The position numbers and the translations under genes are program-made. 64,000 bases of DNA from Treponema_I sp045599005. GTDB lineage: Bacteria > Spirochaetota > Spirochaetia > Treponematales > Treponemataceae. The stretch covers positions 104,905-168,904 of the forward strand of contig JAZRVF010000005.1 of NCBI GenBank assembly GCA_045599005.1, read 5' to 3'. Numbering within the stretch: position 1 is the stretch's first letter; every line of letters begins with the position of its first letter. This document shows positions 17,805 to 27,178 of the stretch, one piece after another. The notes under the pieces were generated by a model that saw only the letters and a program-made list of their open reading frames with translations, was not told where the DNA came from and made no database searches.

Positions 17805-20800
17805 ATGTTCGCAAAAAGCCGGACGGTCAATCGTCAGTATATTGGTAAGAATATCCGAAGTTTTATGGAGTTGCCTGATTTAATTGATATTCAGCTCTCC
17901 TCATATGAAAGCTTTCTCCAGAAAACCAAGTTGGATAACAAAGAGCCTGTAGCCGAACAGGGTCTTGAAGAAGTATTTCGTTCCACTTTCCCAATTGAAA
18001 GCCCCAATGGAGATATGCTCCTTGAATACGAATATTACGAACTCGATGAAGAAAATATAAAATTCAGCGAATTGGAATGCAAACAGAAAGGTTTGACATA
18101 TTCAGTTCCATTAAAAGCACGTATTAATCTGTTCTTCCAGCAGACAGGTGAAATCCGCCAGAAAGATATTTACATGGGTGATATTCCGCTCATGACTGAC
18201 CGCGGAACATTCATTATTAACGGTGCAGAGCGTGTTGTTGTTTCTCAGATTCACCGTTCTCCGGGTGTTATTTTCTGTCACGAGAAAGGTGTTTATTCCA
18301 GCCGCATCATTCCGTACCGCGGTTCTTGGCTTGAGTTTGAGATTGATCAGAAACATGAACTGATTTACGCTAAAATCGACCGCAAAAAACGCATCCTGGG
18401 AACAATCTTCCTTCGCGCACTTGGTTACAGCACACGTGAAGAAATTATCAAGGCTTTTTATGAAACAGAAGCTGTTTCTATTGAAGATACCCGTGAGATG
18501 AGAGATTCTCTGGTGGGACGTGTCCTTGCCGAAGCAATCTATGCAACTGACCCAGAGACAAATGAAACAAAGAAAGTTTTCCGCGCAGGTGAAAAACTTC
18601 ATCCTCATGACATTGACGAGCTGTTTGCTCATTCTGAGATTAAAGAACTTCAGCTGATCAGTTTTGACAAAGAAGGTTCTCTTGATTCACAGATGATCAT
18701 CAACTGTTTTGAAAAAGAAGAGATCCGCTTTGCAAGTGAGGACGGACAGTCTGATGAGCCTACAAAAGAAGACGCACTTTCAGCTGTTTATTCTGTCCTT
18801 ATGCCCGGCGAGCCTATTACTGTTGAAGCTGCTGAGAAAGATCTGAACACTATGTTCTTCTCAATCCGCCGTTATGACCTGGGTCGTGTTGGCCGCTACA
18901 AACTGAATAAAAAGTTTGACTATAAAGAACCTGTTGAGGAACACACTCTGGTCAAGCAGGATATCATCGCCACAATGAAACACTTTATCAAAGTGTATGC
19001 TGGTGACGAACAGATTGACGATATTGACCATCTTGGAAACCGTCGTGTCCGTTCAGTCGGTGAGCTGATGACAAATCAGCTTAAGACAGCTTTTTCACGC
19101 ATGGAGCGCATTGCAAAAGAGCGCATGAGTCTGAAAGAAACTGAAACAATGAAACCTCAGGATCTGATTTCAATCAAACCTATCGTTGCTTCAATCAAAG
19201 AATTCTTCGGTTCAAGCCAGCTGTCACAGTTCATGGACCAGATCAACCCGCTTGCAGAACTGACACATAAACGTCGTCTTAATGCATTGGGACCCGGAGG
19301 TCTTTCACGTGACCGTGCAGGTTTTGAGGTCCGCGATATTCACTATACTCATTATGGACGTATGTGTCCTATTGAAACTCCTGAAGGACCGAACATTGGT
19401 CTTATCGTTTCACTGGCTATTTACACACGTGTTAATGAGTACGGATTCCTTGAGTCTCCTCTCCGCAAGATTGAGAACGGAAAAGCGACTGACAAAGTTG
19501 AATATCTTTCTGCAATGGATGAGGACAAATACTACACAGGACAGGCATCAGCCCCGATGGATGAGGAAGGAAACTTCCTTAACAGCACATTGGCTTGCCG
19601 CCGTTATGGAGACTATACATCCCGTGCTCCTGAAGATGTTCAGTATATGGACGTTTCACCGAAGCAGATTATTTCAGTTTCAGCATCTCTGATTCCGTTC
19701 CTGGAACACGACGATGCTAACCGTGCTTTGATGGGTTGTAACATGCAGCGTCAGGCTGTTCCTCTTCTGTATCCGGAGCCACCGATTGTTGGTACCGGTA
19801 TGGAAAGAAAATGTGCTTATGACTCTGGTGTTCTGGTCAAGGCAAAACGTCCTGGTGAAGTAATCCACGTTACTTCAGAGGAAGTCCGCGTTCAGACTGA
19901 GGCACAGAAGAAAACCGGTGAATATGATTCTTATCCGTTGCTGAAGTATCAGCGGACAAATCAGGATACCTGTTATCATCAGCGTCCGGTTGTTGAAGTC
20001 GGACAGAAAGTTGAGAAAGGAACTGTTCTTGCAGACGGTCCTGCGACATTCAACGGAGAATTGGCCCTTGGACGCAATATTCTGGTTGGATTCGTTCCGT
20101 GGAACGGTTACAACTATGAGGACGCAGTTCTTATTTCACAGCGTGTTGTAAAAGAAGATATGTACACTTCTATCCATATCAAGGAGTTTGCAACAGAAAT
20201 CCGTGAGACGAAGCTTGGTCCCGAGAAAATCACACGCGATATTCCTAATACCGGAGAAAAATCCGTAGATATTCTTGACAGTGAAGGTATCGTACGTATC
20301 GGTGCAAAAGTCCGTTCTGGAGATATTCTTGTTGGAAAAACAACACCGAAAAGCGAGACAGAAACAACACCTGAATTCAAACTGTTGAATTCAATTTTCG
20401 GTGAGAAAGCAAAGGAAGTCCGCGATTCTTCTCTGCGTGTTCCCCACGGTGTTGAAGGTACAGTAATTGATGTACAGCGTATGCGCCGCACCGAAGGCGA
20501 TGAACTGAATCCTGGTGTTGACGAAGTGGTCAAGGTTCTGATTGCCACAAAACGCAAGCTGCGTGAAGGTGACAAAATGGCCGGTCGCCACGGAAACAAA
20601 GGTGTTGTCGCTCGTATTCTTCCAATCGAAGATATGCCTTATCTGGATGACGGAACTCCCCTTGATGTATGTTTGAACCCTCTTGGTGTTCCTTCTCGTA
20701 TGAACATTGGTCAGATCATGGAATCTGAGCTTGGTCTTGCCGGTAAATATCTGAATGAATGGTACGAAGCTCCTGTTTTCCAGTCTCCGACAAATGACCA

Positions 20801-21314
20801 GATTGAGGCAAAACTGATGGAAGCCGGATTTGACCGCACATCAAAGGCAATTGTTCATGACGGACGTACTGGTGAACCTTTCCAGAACACAGTTTTTGTT
20901 GGTGTAATCTACTATCTTAAACTGCACCATCTGGTTGATGACAAGATGCATGCCCGTTCAACAGGTCCTTATTCACTGGTTACACAGCAGCCTCTTGGTG
21001 GTAAAGCTCAGTTCGGTGGTCAGCGTCTTGGAGAAATGGAAGTATGGGCTCTTGAAGCCTATGGTGCCGCAAATACTCTTCAGGAGTTGATGACAATCAA
21101 GTCCGATGATATGACCGGTCGTTCAAAGATTTACGAATCAATTGTAAAGGGTGAGCCTTCAACAACTGCAGGTGTTCCGGAATCATTCAACGTTCTGGTA
21201 CAGGAACTCCGTGGTCTGGCTTTGGACTTTACAATCTATGATGCAAAAGGCAAACAGATTCCTCTTACAGAGCGTGATGAGGAACTGATTGCAAAAGCTG
21301 GTTCCAACTTCTAA
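17805..21314 (+). CDS. rpoB: DNA-directed RNA polymerase subunit beta
   Basis: A 1169-residue beta subunit, compact as in spirochaetes (E. coli has 1342). The rifampicin cluster is clear: SSQLSQFMDQINPL, then ELTHKRRLNALGPGG, then RVCPIET-like RMCPIETPEGPNIGL. The residue matching E. coli Ser531 is Asn493 here (codon 19281-19283). Other core motifs are GYNYEDAVLISQ, GDKMAGRHGNKGVV and the C-terminal QPLGGKAQFGGQRLGEMEVWALEA. I use the ATG at 17805, preceded by AAAGGGG, rather than the overlapping TTG at 17802. rpoC follows after a 94-base gap rich in hairpins. Confidence 0.98.
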   Translation: MFAKSRTVNRQYIGKNIRSFMELPDLIDIQLSSYESFLQKTKLDNKEPVAEQGLEEVFRSTFPIESPNGDMLLEYEYYELDEENIKFSELECKQKGLTYSVPLKARINLFFQQTGEIRQKDIYMGDIPLMTDRGTFIINGAERVVVSQIHRSPGVIFCHEKGVYSSRIIPYRGSWLEFEIDQKHELIYAKIDRKKRILGTIFLRALGYSTREEIIKAFYETEAVSIEDTREMRDSLVGRVLAEAIYATDPETNETKKVFRAGEKLHPHDIDELFAHSEIKELQLISFDKEGSLDSQMIINCFEKEEIRFASEDGQSDEPTKEDALSAVYSVLMPGEPITVEAAEKDLNTMFFSIRRYDLGRVGRYKLNKKFDYKEPVEEHTLVKQDIIATMKHFIKVYAGDEQIDDIDHLGNRRVRSVGELMTNQLKTAFSRMERIAKERMSLKETETMKPQDLISIKPIVASIKEFFGSSQLSQFMDQINPLAELTHKRRLNALGPGGLSRDRAGFEVRDIHYTHYGRMCPIETPEGPNIGLIVSLAIYTRVNEYGFLESPLRKIENGKATDKVEYLSAMDEDKYYTGQASAPMDEEGNFLNSTLACRRYGDYTSRAPEDVQYMDVSPKQIISVSASLIPFLEHDDANRALMGCNMQRQAVPLLYPEPPIVGTGMERKCAYDSGVLVKAKRPGEVIHVTSEEVRVQTEAQKKTGEYDSYPLLKYQRTNQDTCYHQRPVVEVGQKVEKGTVLADGPATFNGELALGRNILVGFVPWNGYNYEDAVLISQRVVKEDMYTSIHIKEFATEIRETKLGPEKITRDIPNTGEKSVDILDSEGIVRIGAKVRSGDILVGKTTPKSETETTPEFKLLNSIFGEKAKEVRDSSLRVPHGVEGTVIDVQRMRRTEGDELNPGVDEVVKVLIATKRKLREGDKMAGRHGNKGVVARILPIEDMPYLDDGTPLDVCLNPLGVPSRMNIGQIMESELGLAGKYLNEWYEAPVFQSPTNDQIEAKLMEAGFDRTSKAIVHDGRTGEPFQNTVFVGVIYYLKLHHLVDDKMHARSTGPYSLVTQQPLGGKAQFGGQRLGEMEVWALEAYGAANTLQELMTIKSDDMTGRSKIYESIVKGEPSTTAGVPESFNVLVQELRGLALDFTIYDAKGKQIPLTERDEELIAKAGSNF

Positions 21315-21323
21315 TTAGGTGAT

Positions 21324-21392
21324 GCGGCTTGATGTTTTCAGGCCGCTGTTTCATAGAGATGGCGGTGTTTTCCGCCCAGCCCGTTTAAGGGC
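21324..21392 (+). promoter_or_regulatory. Three consecutive hairpins between rpoB and rpoC
   Basis: The 94-base rpoB-rpoC gap contains three separate inverted repeats: GCGGC/GCCGC (21324-21328 with 21342-21346), GGCGG/CCGCC (21361-21365 with 21372-21376) and GCCC/GGGC (21379-21382 with 21389-21392). None is followed by a U-tract. They may stabilise or process the long message; the function is inferred only from position. Confidence 0.5.
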
Positions 21393-21408
21393 ATGATAGG
21401 AGAAAAAG

Positions 21409-24400
21409 ATGCGTGATATACAGGATTTTGACAGCTTGATGATTAAGCTTGCTTCACCTGATACCATCAGAGCTTGGTCTTACGGCGAAGTCAAGAAACC
21501 TGAAACAATAAACTACCGAACATTGCGCCCTGAGAAAGAAGGTTTGTTTTGTGAACGCATATTCGGTACTACAAAAGAGTGGGAATGTTATTGCGGTAAA
21601 TTCAAATCAATCCGTTACAAGGGTGTAATCTGTGACCGTTGTGGTGTTGAAGTAACACATTTCAAGGTTCGCCGCGAACGCATGGGTCATATTGAACTCG
21701 CTGCTCCTGTTTCTCATATCTGGTATTATCGCTCAGTTCCTTCCCGCATGGGTCTTCTTCTGGATCTGCAGGTTGCTGCTTTGCGTTCAGTTCTGTATTA
21801 CGAAAAATACATTGTAATTGATCCGGGTGATACGGATCTCAAAAAAATGCAGCTTCTGTCTGAAGAAGAGTACATGGAAGCAGACGAACGCTACGGCGGA
21901 TCTTTCACTGCTGGTATGGGTGCTGAGGCAATCAAGACATTGCTTGAGAATCTTAACCTTGATGAATTGAATGCAGAACTCCGTGCAAAGATGATTGAGA
22001 AAGGTGCAAAAACAGATAAACGCCTTTTGAAACGCATTGAAATCGTAGAAAACTTCAGAGCATCAACAAACAAATGTTCATGGATGATTCTGGATGTTAT
22101 TCCTGTGATTCCACCGGAACTGCGTCCTATGGTTCAGCTTGATGGTGGCCGTTTTGCTACTTCTGACCTGAATGATCTGTACCGCCGTGTAATCAACAGA
22201 AACAATCGTCTGAAGAGACTGCAGCAGCTTGCAGCGCCGGATATCATTATCCGCAACGAAAAACGTATGCTTCAGGAAGCTGTTGATGCTTTGTTTGACA
22301 ACTCTAAACGCAAACGTGTTGTAAAAGGTGCCTCAAACAGACCTCTTAAATCAATTTCTGACATGCTGAAAGGTAAACAGGGACGTTTCCGCCAGAACCT
22401 GCTGGGTAAACGTGTTGACTATTCCGGCCGTTCAGTAATCGTTGTAGGTCCAGAGCTGAAAATCTGGCAGTGTGGTCTTCCTACAAAAATGGCTCTGGAA
22501 CTTTTCAAGCCTTTCATCATGAAACGCCTCGTAGACAAAGGCATTGTTTACAATATCAAGAAAGCTAAACAGCTGGTTGAATCAGAAGCCAATGAAGTAT
22601 TCGGAATCCTGGATGAAGTTGTCCGTGAACACCCTGTAATGCTGAACCGCGCACCTACACTGCACCGTCTTGGTATTCAGGCATTTGAACCTGTTTTGGT
22701 TGAAGGAAAAGCTCTTAAACTGCATCCCCTCGTATGTCACGCATTCAACGCTGACTTTGATGGTGACCAGATGGCTATCCACGTGCCGTTGACACAGGCT
22801 GCCCAGATGGAATGCTGGACTCTGATGCTTTCTGCACGTAACCTGCTGGACCCCGCAAACGGTAAGACAATTGTTTATCCGTCTCAGGACATGGTTCTCG
22901 GTATTTATTACCTTACAAAAATCAAACCCAGCGGAAAAGGAACCGGAAAACGTTTCAGCTCAATTGACGAAGTTCTTCTTGCCGCAGAAGCAAAGAATAT
23001 TGATTATGAAGCCGAGATTATTGTACCGGCTCCCAAAGACTCTGAGGGTCCTTTTGAAAAAATCAATAAAGAGACATTCAAGAAAGGTGCTCTTATCAAG
23101 ACAACCGCTGGACGCATTATCTTCAACGAAGAAATGCCTGAAGGTGTCGGATATGTGAACGATCTTCTTGGTGATAAACAGCTTAAGGCATTGATTGAGA
23201 AAGTTCTGAAAGAAAAAGGAACTTGGTTGACTGTTCAGATGGTTGACGCAATCAAGTCTGTTGGATACCGCTATGCAACATTCTTCGGTGCAACAATTTC
23301 TATGGGTGATATTCTGGTTCCGCCTGAAAAAGCTGAACTGATGGATAAAGCAAATAAAGAAGTTGACGGTGTTCTTAAGCAGTACAAACAGGGACATATT
23401 ACAAGTGATGAGCGTTATAACCGCGTAGTTGAAGTCTGGACAAAGACAAATGAAGTTCTGACAGATGCAGTTATCAAGACACTGGAAGCCGACAAAGAAG
23501 GTTTCAATACAATCAACATGATGGCCGCATCCGGTGCCCGTGGTAGCCGTAACCAGATTCGTCAGCTTGCAGGTATGCGCGGACTGATGGCTAAACCTAA
23601 CGGTGACATCATCGAGCTTCCTATCCGTTCAAACTTTAAGGAAGGTCTTTCAGTTATCGAGTTCTTCATTTCAACTTCAGGTGCCCGTAAAGGTCTGGCT
23701 GATACTGCTCTTAAGACTGCTGAGGCAGGTTATCTTACACGCCGTCTTGTTGATATTGCACAGGATGTTGTTATCAACGAAGACGATTGTGGAACAATCA
23801 ACGGTATTGAGTATTCTGCAGTTAAAGAAGGCGATCAGGTTATTGAAGCACTCCGTGACAGGATTGTTGGACGCTTTACACTTGAGCAGGTTCGTCACCC
23901 AATTACCGGTGATGTTCTTTGCGATGTCAATACTTATATTACAGAAGAACTTGCAGCTCAGATTGATGAGGCTGGAGTTGAGACTATCAAACTGAGAAAC
24001 GTTCTTACATGTGAAGCACGCTATGGTGTCTGCTGCAAATGTTATGGACGGAACCTTGCCCACAACAAGATTGTTGAGATCGGTGAGGCAGTCGGTGTTA
24101 TTGCAGCGCAGTCAATCGGTCAGCCTGGTACTCAGCTTACAATGCGTACATTCCATGTTGGTGGTACAGCATCAAAAGAGACACAGGATAACAAAGTATT
24201 GCTTAAATATGGCGTGATTGTTCAGGAAATCGAAGGAACACATGTTACTCTGGATGACGGAACATGGCTGTTCACACGTAAGGGTTCAATGACTGTTACA
24301 CGCATCATTGATTCTTTTGATGTTCCTGAGAAAGCTGCTTTGAAAGTGGAAGAAGGAAGCAAAGTCCTTAAGGGCGCAGAACTGTTTACTGCAGGTAAGA

Positions 24401-25695
24401 AAGCTGTGACCGCAAAAGAGGCCGGTAGTGTCCACTTCCGTGACGGAAAACTTCTTCTTTTGAGCAAAGCTCTTAAAATTGAGATTGCCAACGGTTCAAA
24501 TGTTATCGTAAAAGCAGGTGATGTTGTTGAAAAGGATCAGCCGATCGCAACATTCGACCCATTCTCCGAGCCTATTATTTCTGAGGTATCCGGATATACT
24601 CACTTTGAGGATATTATTCCCGGATCCACTCTGGCTGAGGAATTGGATGAAGAGACAGGAAACGTTGAAAAACGTATTTCTGAACTTCACCTGGATACAA
24701 AACAGCCGCGCATTCATATCACTGATGAAGCCGGTAACGAACTGGCAAGCTATTATCTTCCTGGTGGAGCTTATCTGCAGGTTGAGGACAATACATTCAT
24801 CAGTGCCGGAACAACAGTTGCTAAGATCCTTAAGGAAGCAACAAAGACAAACGATATTACCGGTGGTCTTCCACGTGTTGCCGAGCTTTTTGAAGCACGC
24901 AAACCCAAGAATCCTGCTGTTCTGGCACAGATTACTGGAACAGTTTCTTTCAAAGGTATTTCAAAAGGCAAACGTATTGTTGTTGTAACTGACAAATACG
25001 GAAAATCATTTGAGCATGCTGTTCCGATGACAAAACGTCTGCTGGTCAGAAACGGTGACAATGTGATTGCCGGAGAGAGTCTGTGTGACGGAGCACTGAG
25101 CCCACACGATATTCTTGCAATCCTTGGTGAAAACGCATTGCAGTCATATCTGATGGATGAGATTCAGGCTGTTTACCGTACACAGGGTGTAAACATCAAC
25201 GACAAGCATATCGGTGTTATCGTCCGCCAGATGCTGCGCAAAGTTGAAGTTGTATCCGTCGGTGATACAAGATTCATTTATGGACAGCAGGTTGACAAAT
25301 ACCGCTTCCATGAAGAAAACAACAGAGTTATGAACGAAGGTGGTCAGCCCGCTATTGCACGGCCTATGTTCCAGGGTATTACAAAAGCATCTCTGGGTGT
25401 TGATTCTTTCATCTCTGCTGCTTCATTTCAGGAGACAACTCGTGTTCTTACAAATGCGGCAATTGCCGGATCTGTAGACAGCCTGCACGGTCTGAAGGAA
25501 AACATAATCATCGGTCATATGATTCCTGCCGGAACAGGTGTTAAACATTATCGCAATGTTAAACTGGTTGACGGACAGGGTGCTGACTTGGATGAGCAGA
25601 TGAACGAAATCCTTGAACGCCGCAAACAGGAAGTTGCTGAACAGGTGATTGTTCCTGTTGAAGATACAAATGACGGTCCTGATGTGGACGACTGA
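21409..25695 (+). CDS. rpoC: DNA-directed RNA polymerase subunit beta'
   Basis: A 1428-residue catalytic subunit. The N-terminal zinc-binding region has CYCGKFKSIRYKGVICDRCGVEV, and the active-site Mg motif NADFDGDQMAIHVPL is intact. Also present are the clamp and bridge-helix segments (MAASGARGSRNQIRQLAGMRGLM) and the second zinc site CEARYGVCCKCYGRNL. GGAGAA precedes the ATG. It ends the super-operon and is followed by a strong intrinsic terminator. Confidence 0.98.
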   Translation: MRDIQDFDSLMIKLASPDTIRAWSYGEVKKPETINYRTLRPEKEGLFCERIFGTTKEWECYCGKFKSIRYKGVICDRCGVEVTHFKVRRERMGHIELAAPVSHIWYYRSVPSRMGLLLDLQVAALRSVLYYEKYIVIDPGDTDLKKMQLLSEEEYMEADERYGGSFTAGMGAEAIKTLLENLNLDELNAELRAKMIEKGAKTDKRLLKRIEIVENFRASTNKCSWMILDVIPVIPPELRPMVQLDGGRFATSDLNDLYRRVINRNNRLKRLQQLAAPDIIIRNEKRMLQEAVDALFDNSKRKRVVKGASNRPLKSISDMLKGKQGRFRQNLLGKRVDYSGRSVIVVGPELKIWQCGLPTKMALELFKPFIMKRLVDKGIVYNIKKAKQLVESEANEVFGILDEVVREHPVMLNRAPTLHRLGIQAFEPVLVEGKALKLHPLVCHAFNADFDGDQMAIHVPLTQAAQMECWTLMLSARNLLDPANGKTIVYPSQDMVLGIYYLTKIKPSGKGTGKRFSSIDEVLLAAEAKNIDYEAEIIVPAPKDSEGPFEKINKETFKKGALIKTTAGRIIFNEEMPEGVGYVNDLLGDKQLKALIEKVLKEKGTWLTVQMVDAIKSVGYRYATFFGATISMGDILVPPEKAELMDKANKEVDGVLKQYKQGHITSDERYNRVVEVWTKTNEVLTDAVIKTLEADKEGFNTINMMAASGARGSRNQIRQLAGMRGLMAKPNGDIIELPIRSNFKEGLSVIEFFISTSGARKGLADTALKTAEAGYLTRRLVDIAQDVVINEDDCGTINGIEYSAVKEGDQVIEALRDRIVGRFTLEQVRHPITGDVLCDVNTYITEELAAQIDEAGVETIKLRNVLTCEARYGVCCKCYGRNLAHNKIVEIGEAVGVIAAQSIGQPGTQLTMRTFHVGGTASKETQDNKVLLKYGVIVQEIEGTHVTLDDGTWLFTRKGSMTVTRIIDSFDVPEKAALKVEEGSKVLKGAELFTAGKKAVTAKEAGSVHFRDGKLLLLSKALKIEIANGSNVIVKAGDVVEKDQPIATFDPFSEPIISEVSGYTHFEDIIPGSTLAEELDEETGNVEKRISELHLDTKQPRIHITDEAGNELASYYLPGGAYLQVEDNTFISAGTTVAKILKEATKTNDITGGLPRVAELFEARKPKNPAVLAQITGTVSFKGISKGKRIVVVTDKYGKSFEHAVPMTKRLLVRNGDNVIAGESLCDGALSPHDILAILGENALQSYLMDEIQAVYRTQGVNINDKHIGVIVRQMLRKVEVVSVGDTRFIYGQQVDKYRFHEENNRVMNEGGQPAIARPMFQGITKASLGVDSFISAASFQETTRVLTNAAIAGSVDSLHGLKENIIIGHMIPAGTGVKHYRNVKLVDGQGADLDEQMNEILERRKQEVAEQVIVPVEDTNDGPDVDD

Positions 25696-25720
25696 TTGAA
25701 TCGGTTAAGTAAATAAAAAG

Positions 25721-25770
25721 CTGCCTGAAGCGGTGAGTGAAAAAACTCCGGCTTTGGGCAGTTTTTTTTT
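25721..25770 (+). terminator. Intrinsic terminator after rpoC
   Basis: A long stem built from CTGCC...AAGC...GAG and CTC...GCTT...GGCAG (25721-25761) is followed by nine T (25762-25770), 25 bases after the rpoC stop. This is a classical rho-independent terminator. Confidence 0.88.
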
Positions 25771-25782
25771 CGTCAGAAGGGC

Positions 25783-25816
25783 AAAAAAAACACCCGATAA
25801 CAGAAGTCACCGGGTG
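25783..25816 (-). terminator. Intrinsic terminator after ilvE
   Basis: Read on the minus strand, CACCCG and CGGGTG (25811-25816 and 25791-25796) form a stem followed by eight U (25790-25783). It lies 30 bases past the ilvE stop and back to back with the rpoC terminator. Confidence 0.82.
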
Positions 25817-25845
25817 AAAAATCACTTAAAAGGGTTCAGGAAAAA

Positions 25846-26871
25846 TCAGCAGATTTTGCAGATCCATCCTTCCGGAGCAGGAAGTTTTCCCATCTGGATA
25901 CCGGTAAGAGTGTCATACAGTTTCTGTGTAACAGGTCCCATTTTTTCCATTCCAGCAGGGAAACAGATTTCTTTGCCGTGGTCATTGATTTTTCCGACAG
26001 GAGAAATAACAGCGGCAGTTCCACAGAGACCAGCTTCGGCAAAGTCTGAAACCTCAGAAAGAAGAACTTCGCGTTCTGTAGCTTCAATCTTGAGGTAATC
26101 CTTTGCAACCTGAAGAAGACTGCGGCGTGTAATAGAAGGAAGAATACTTCCGGATTTAGGAGTCACTACATTTCCGTCTTTTGTTACGAAGATAATGTTT
26201 GCTCCACCGGTTTCTTCAATCTTTGTGCGTGTGCCTGGATCAAGATAAAGGTTTTCGTCAAAGCCTGCATTGTGGGCATCAACAATATTATAAAGACTCA
26301 TTGCATAGTTAAGTCCGGCCTTGATATCACCTGTTCCATGAGGAGCAGCGCGGTCGCGGTCACTGATGCGGATTGTGATCGGTTTTGCACCACCCTTGAA
26401 GTAAGGTCCGACCGGAGTTACCAGGATACGGAACTGGTATTCTGTGGCGGGTTTTACACCGATAACAGCGTTTGAACCGAACATGTAAGGACGGATGTAA
26501 AGTGTTGCACCGGATCCGTAAGGTGGAACCCAGTCTTTATTGGCTTCAACAACTTTCTTTACAGCTTCGATAAATTTTTCTTTGGGATAAACCGGCATCT
26601 GAAGACGGCGGCAGGAATTTTCCATGCGTTCAGCATTCAAGTCAGGACGGAAGCAGACGATGCTGCCATCTTCTGTTGTATATGCTTTAAGACCTTCGAA
26701 ACAAGTCTGTGCGTACTGAAGGACACCGGCACATTCGCTGATTTTGACGGTTGCATCAGTAATAAGTTCTCCATCGTCCCATTTGCCGTCTTTAAAATTT
26801 GCCACAAAACGATAATCTGTCTCCATGTAGCCAAATCCAAGTTCGCCCCAGTTAATGTCTTTTTTAGCCAT
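25846..26871 (-). CDS. ilvE: Branched-chain amino acid aminotransferase (large type)
   Basis: A PLP enzyme of fold type IV, 341 residues, transferring amino groups between Leu/Ile/Val and 2-oxoglutarate. It is the longer BCAT class: opening CFEGLKAY at about 57-64, RPYMFGSN at about 127-134, PLP lysine in GDIKAGLNYAMSL (Lys184), and EETGGANIIFVTKDGNVVTP with GSILPSITRRSLL after it. The start ATG follows AAAGGAG by 7 bases. The gene stands alone between opposed terminator and a 307-base upstream gap. In an organism lacking full branched-chain synthesis it may act mainly in catabolism. Confidence 0.95.
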   Translation of the reverse strand: MAKKDINWGELGFGYMETDYRFVANFKDGKWDDGELITDATVKISECAGVLQYAQTCFEGLKAYTTEDGSIVCFRPDLNAERMENSCRRLQMPVYPKEKFIEAVKKVVEANKDWVPPYGSGATLYIRPYMFGSNAVIGVKPATEYQFRILVTPVGPYFKGGAKPITIRISDRDRAAPHGTGDIKAGLNYAMSLYNIVDAHNAGFDENLYLDPGTRTKIEETGGANIIFVTKDGNVVTPKSGSILPSITRRSLLQVAKDYLKIEATEREVLLSEVSDFAEAGLCGTAAVISPVGKINDHGKEICFPAGMEKMGPVTQKLYDTLTGIQMGKLPAPEGWICKIC

Positions 26872-26927
26872 TTGTATCTCCTTTGATCAAAATAAGCTTG
26901 AATGAAATATCAGCAATTTCAAGTTTA

Positions 26928-26957
26928 AGTATACAACCAAACTTAAATTTTAGTAAA
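26928..26957 (-). promoter_or_regulatory. Possible ilvE promoter with overlapping inverted repeat
   Basis: On the minus strand TTTACT (26957-26952) and TATACT (26933-26928) are 18 bases apart, upstream of ilvE. An inverted repeat AAGTTT/AAACTT (26921-26926 and 26939-26944) straddles the -10, which could be an operator. The -35 is weak. Confidence 0.35.
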
Positions 26958-27178
26958 GGTACTTAAGCATAACTGAAAATCACAGATTAAAAAATACCGG
27001 AATTATCAATTCAGGGAAACAATTCAAATCAGAGAATGAAATTATCTCCAGGAAGAAAGCAACAGTCAAAACCGTTAGCTAGTGTCGCTAAAAGGGCAAG
27101 TTTAGTCAGCCATTGCGTTTATCCCCGTATGTGGTTATACAAAGTCATTTACTGTCCGTGATAAAATAATCCCGAAAA
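26958..27178. other. Gene-free interval between glmS and ilvE
   Basis: Together with the ilvE promoter region this makes a 307-base gap downstream of glmS. I see no gene. It contains two alternative short stems sharing one strand (TTAGC with GCTAA, and CTAAA with TTTAG, around 27078-27108) and no U-tract. I checked it for tmRNA and other structural RNAs and could not support one. Confidence 0.4.

Noticed and set aside
26958..27178. tmRNA or other structural RNA in the glmS-ilvE gap
   Set aside because: No tmRNA-type ends, tag frame or tRNA-like domain could be recognised.
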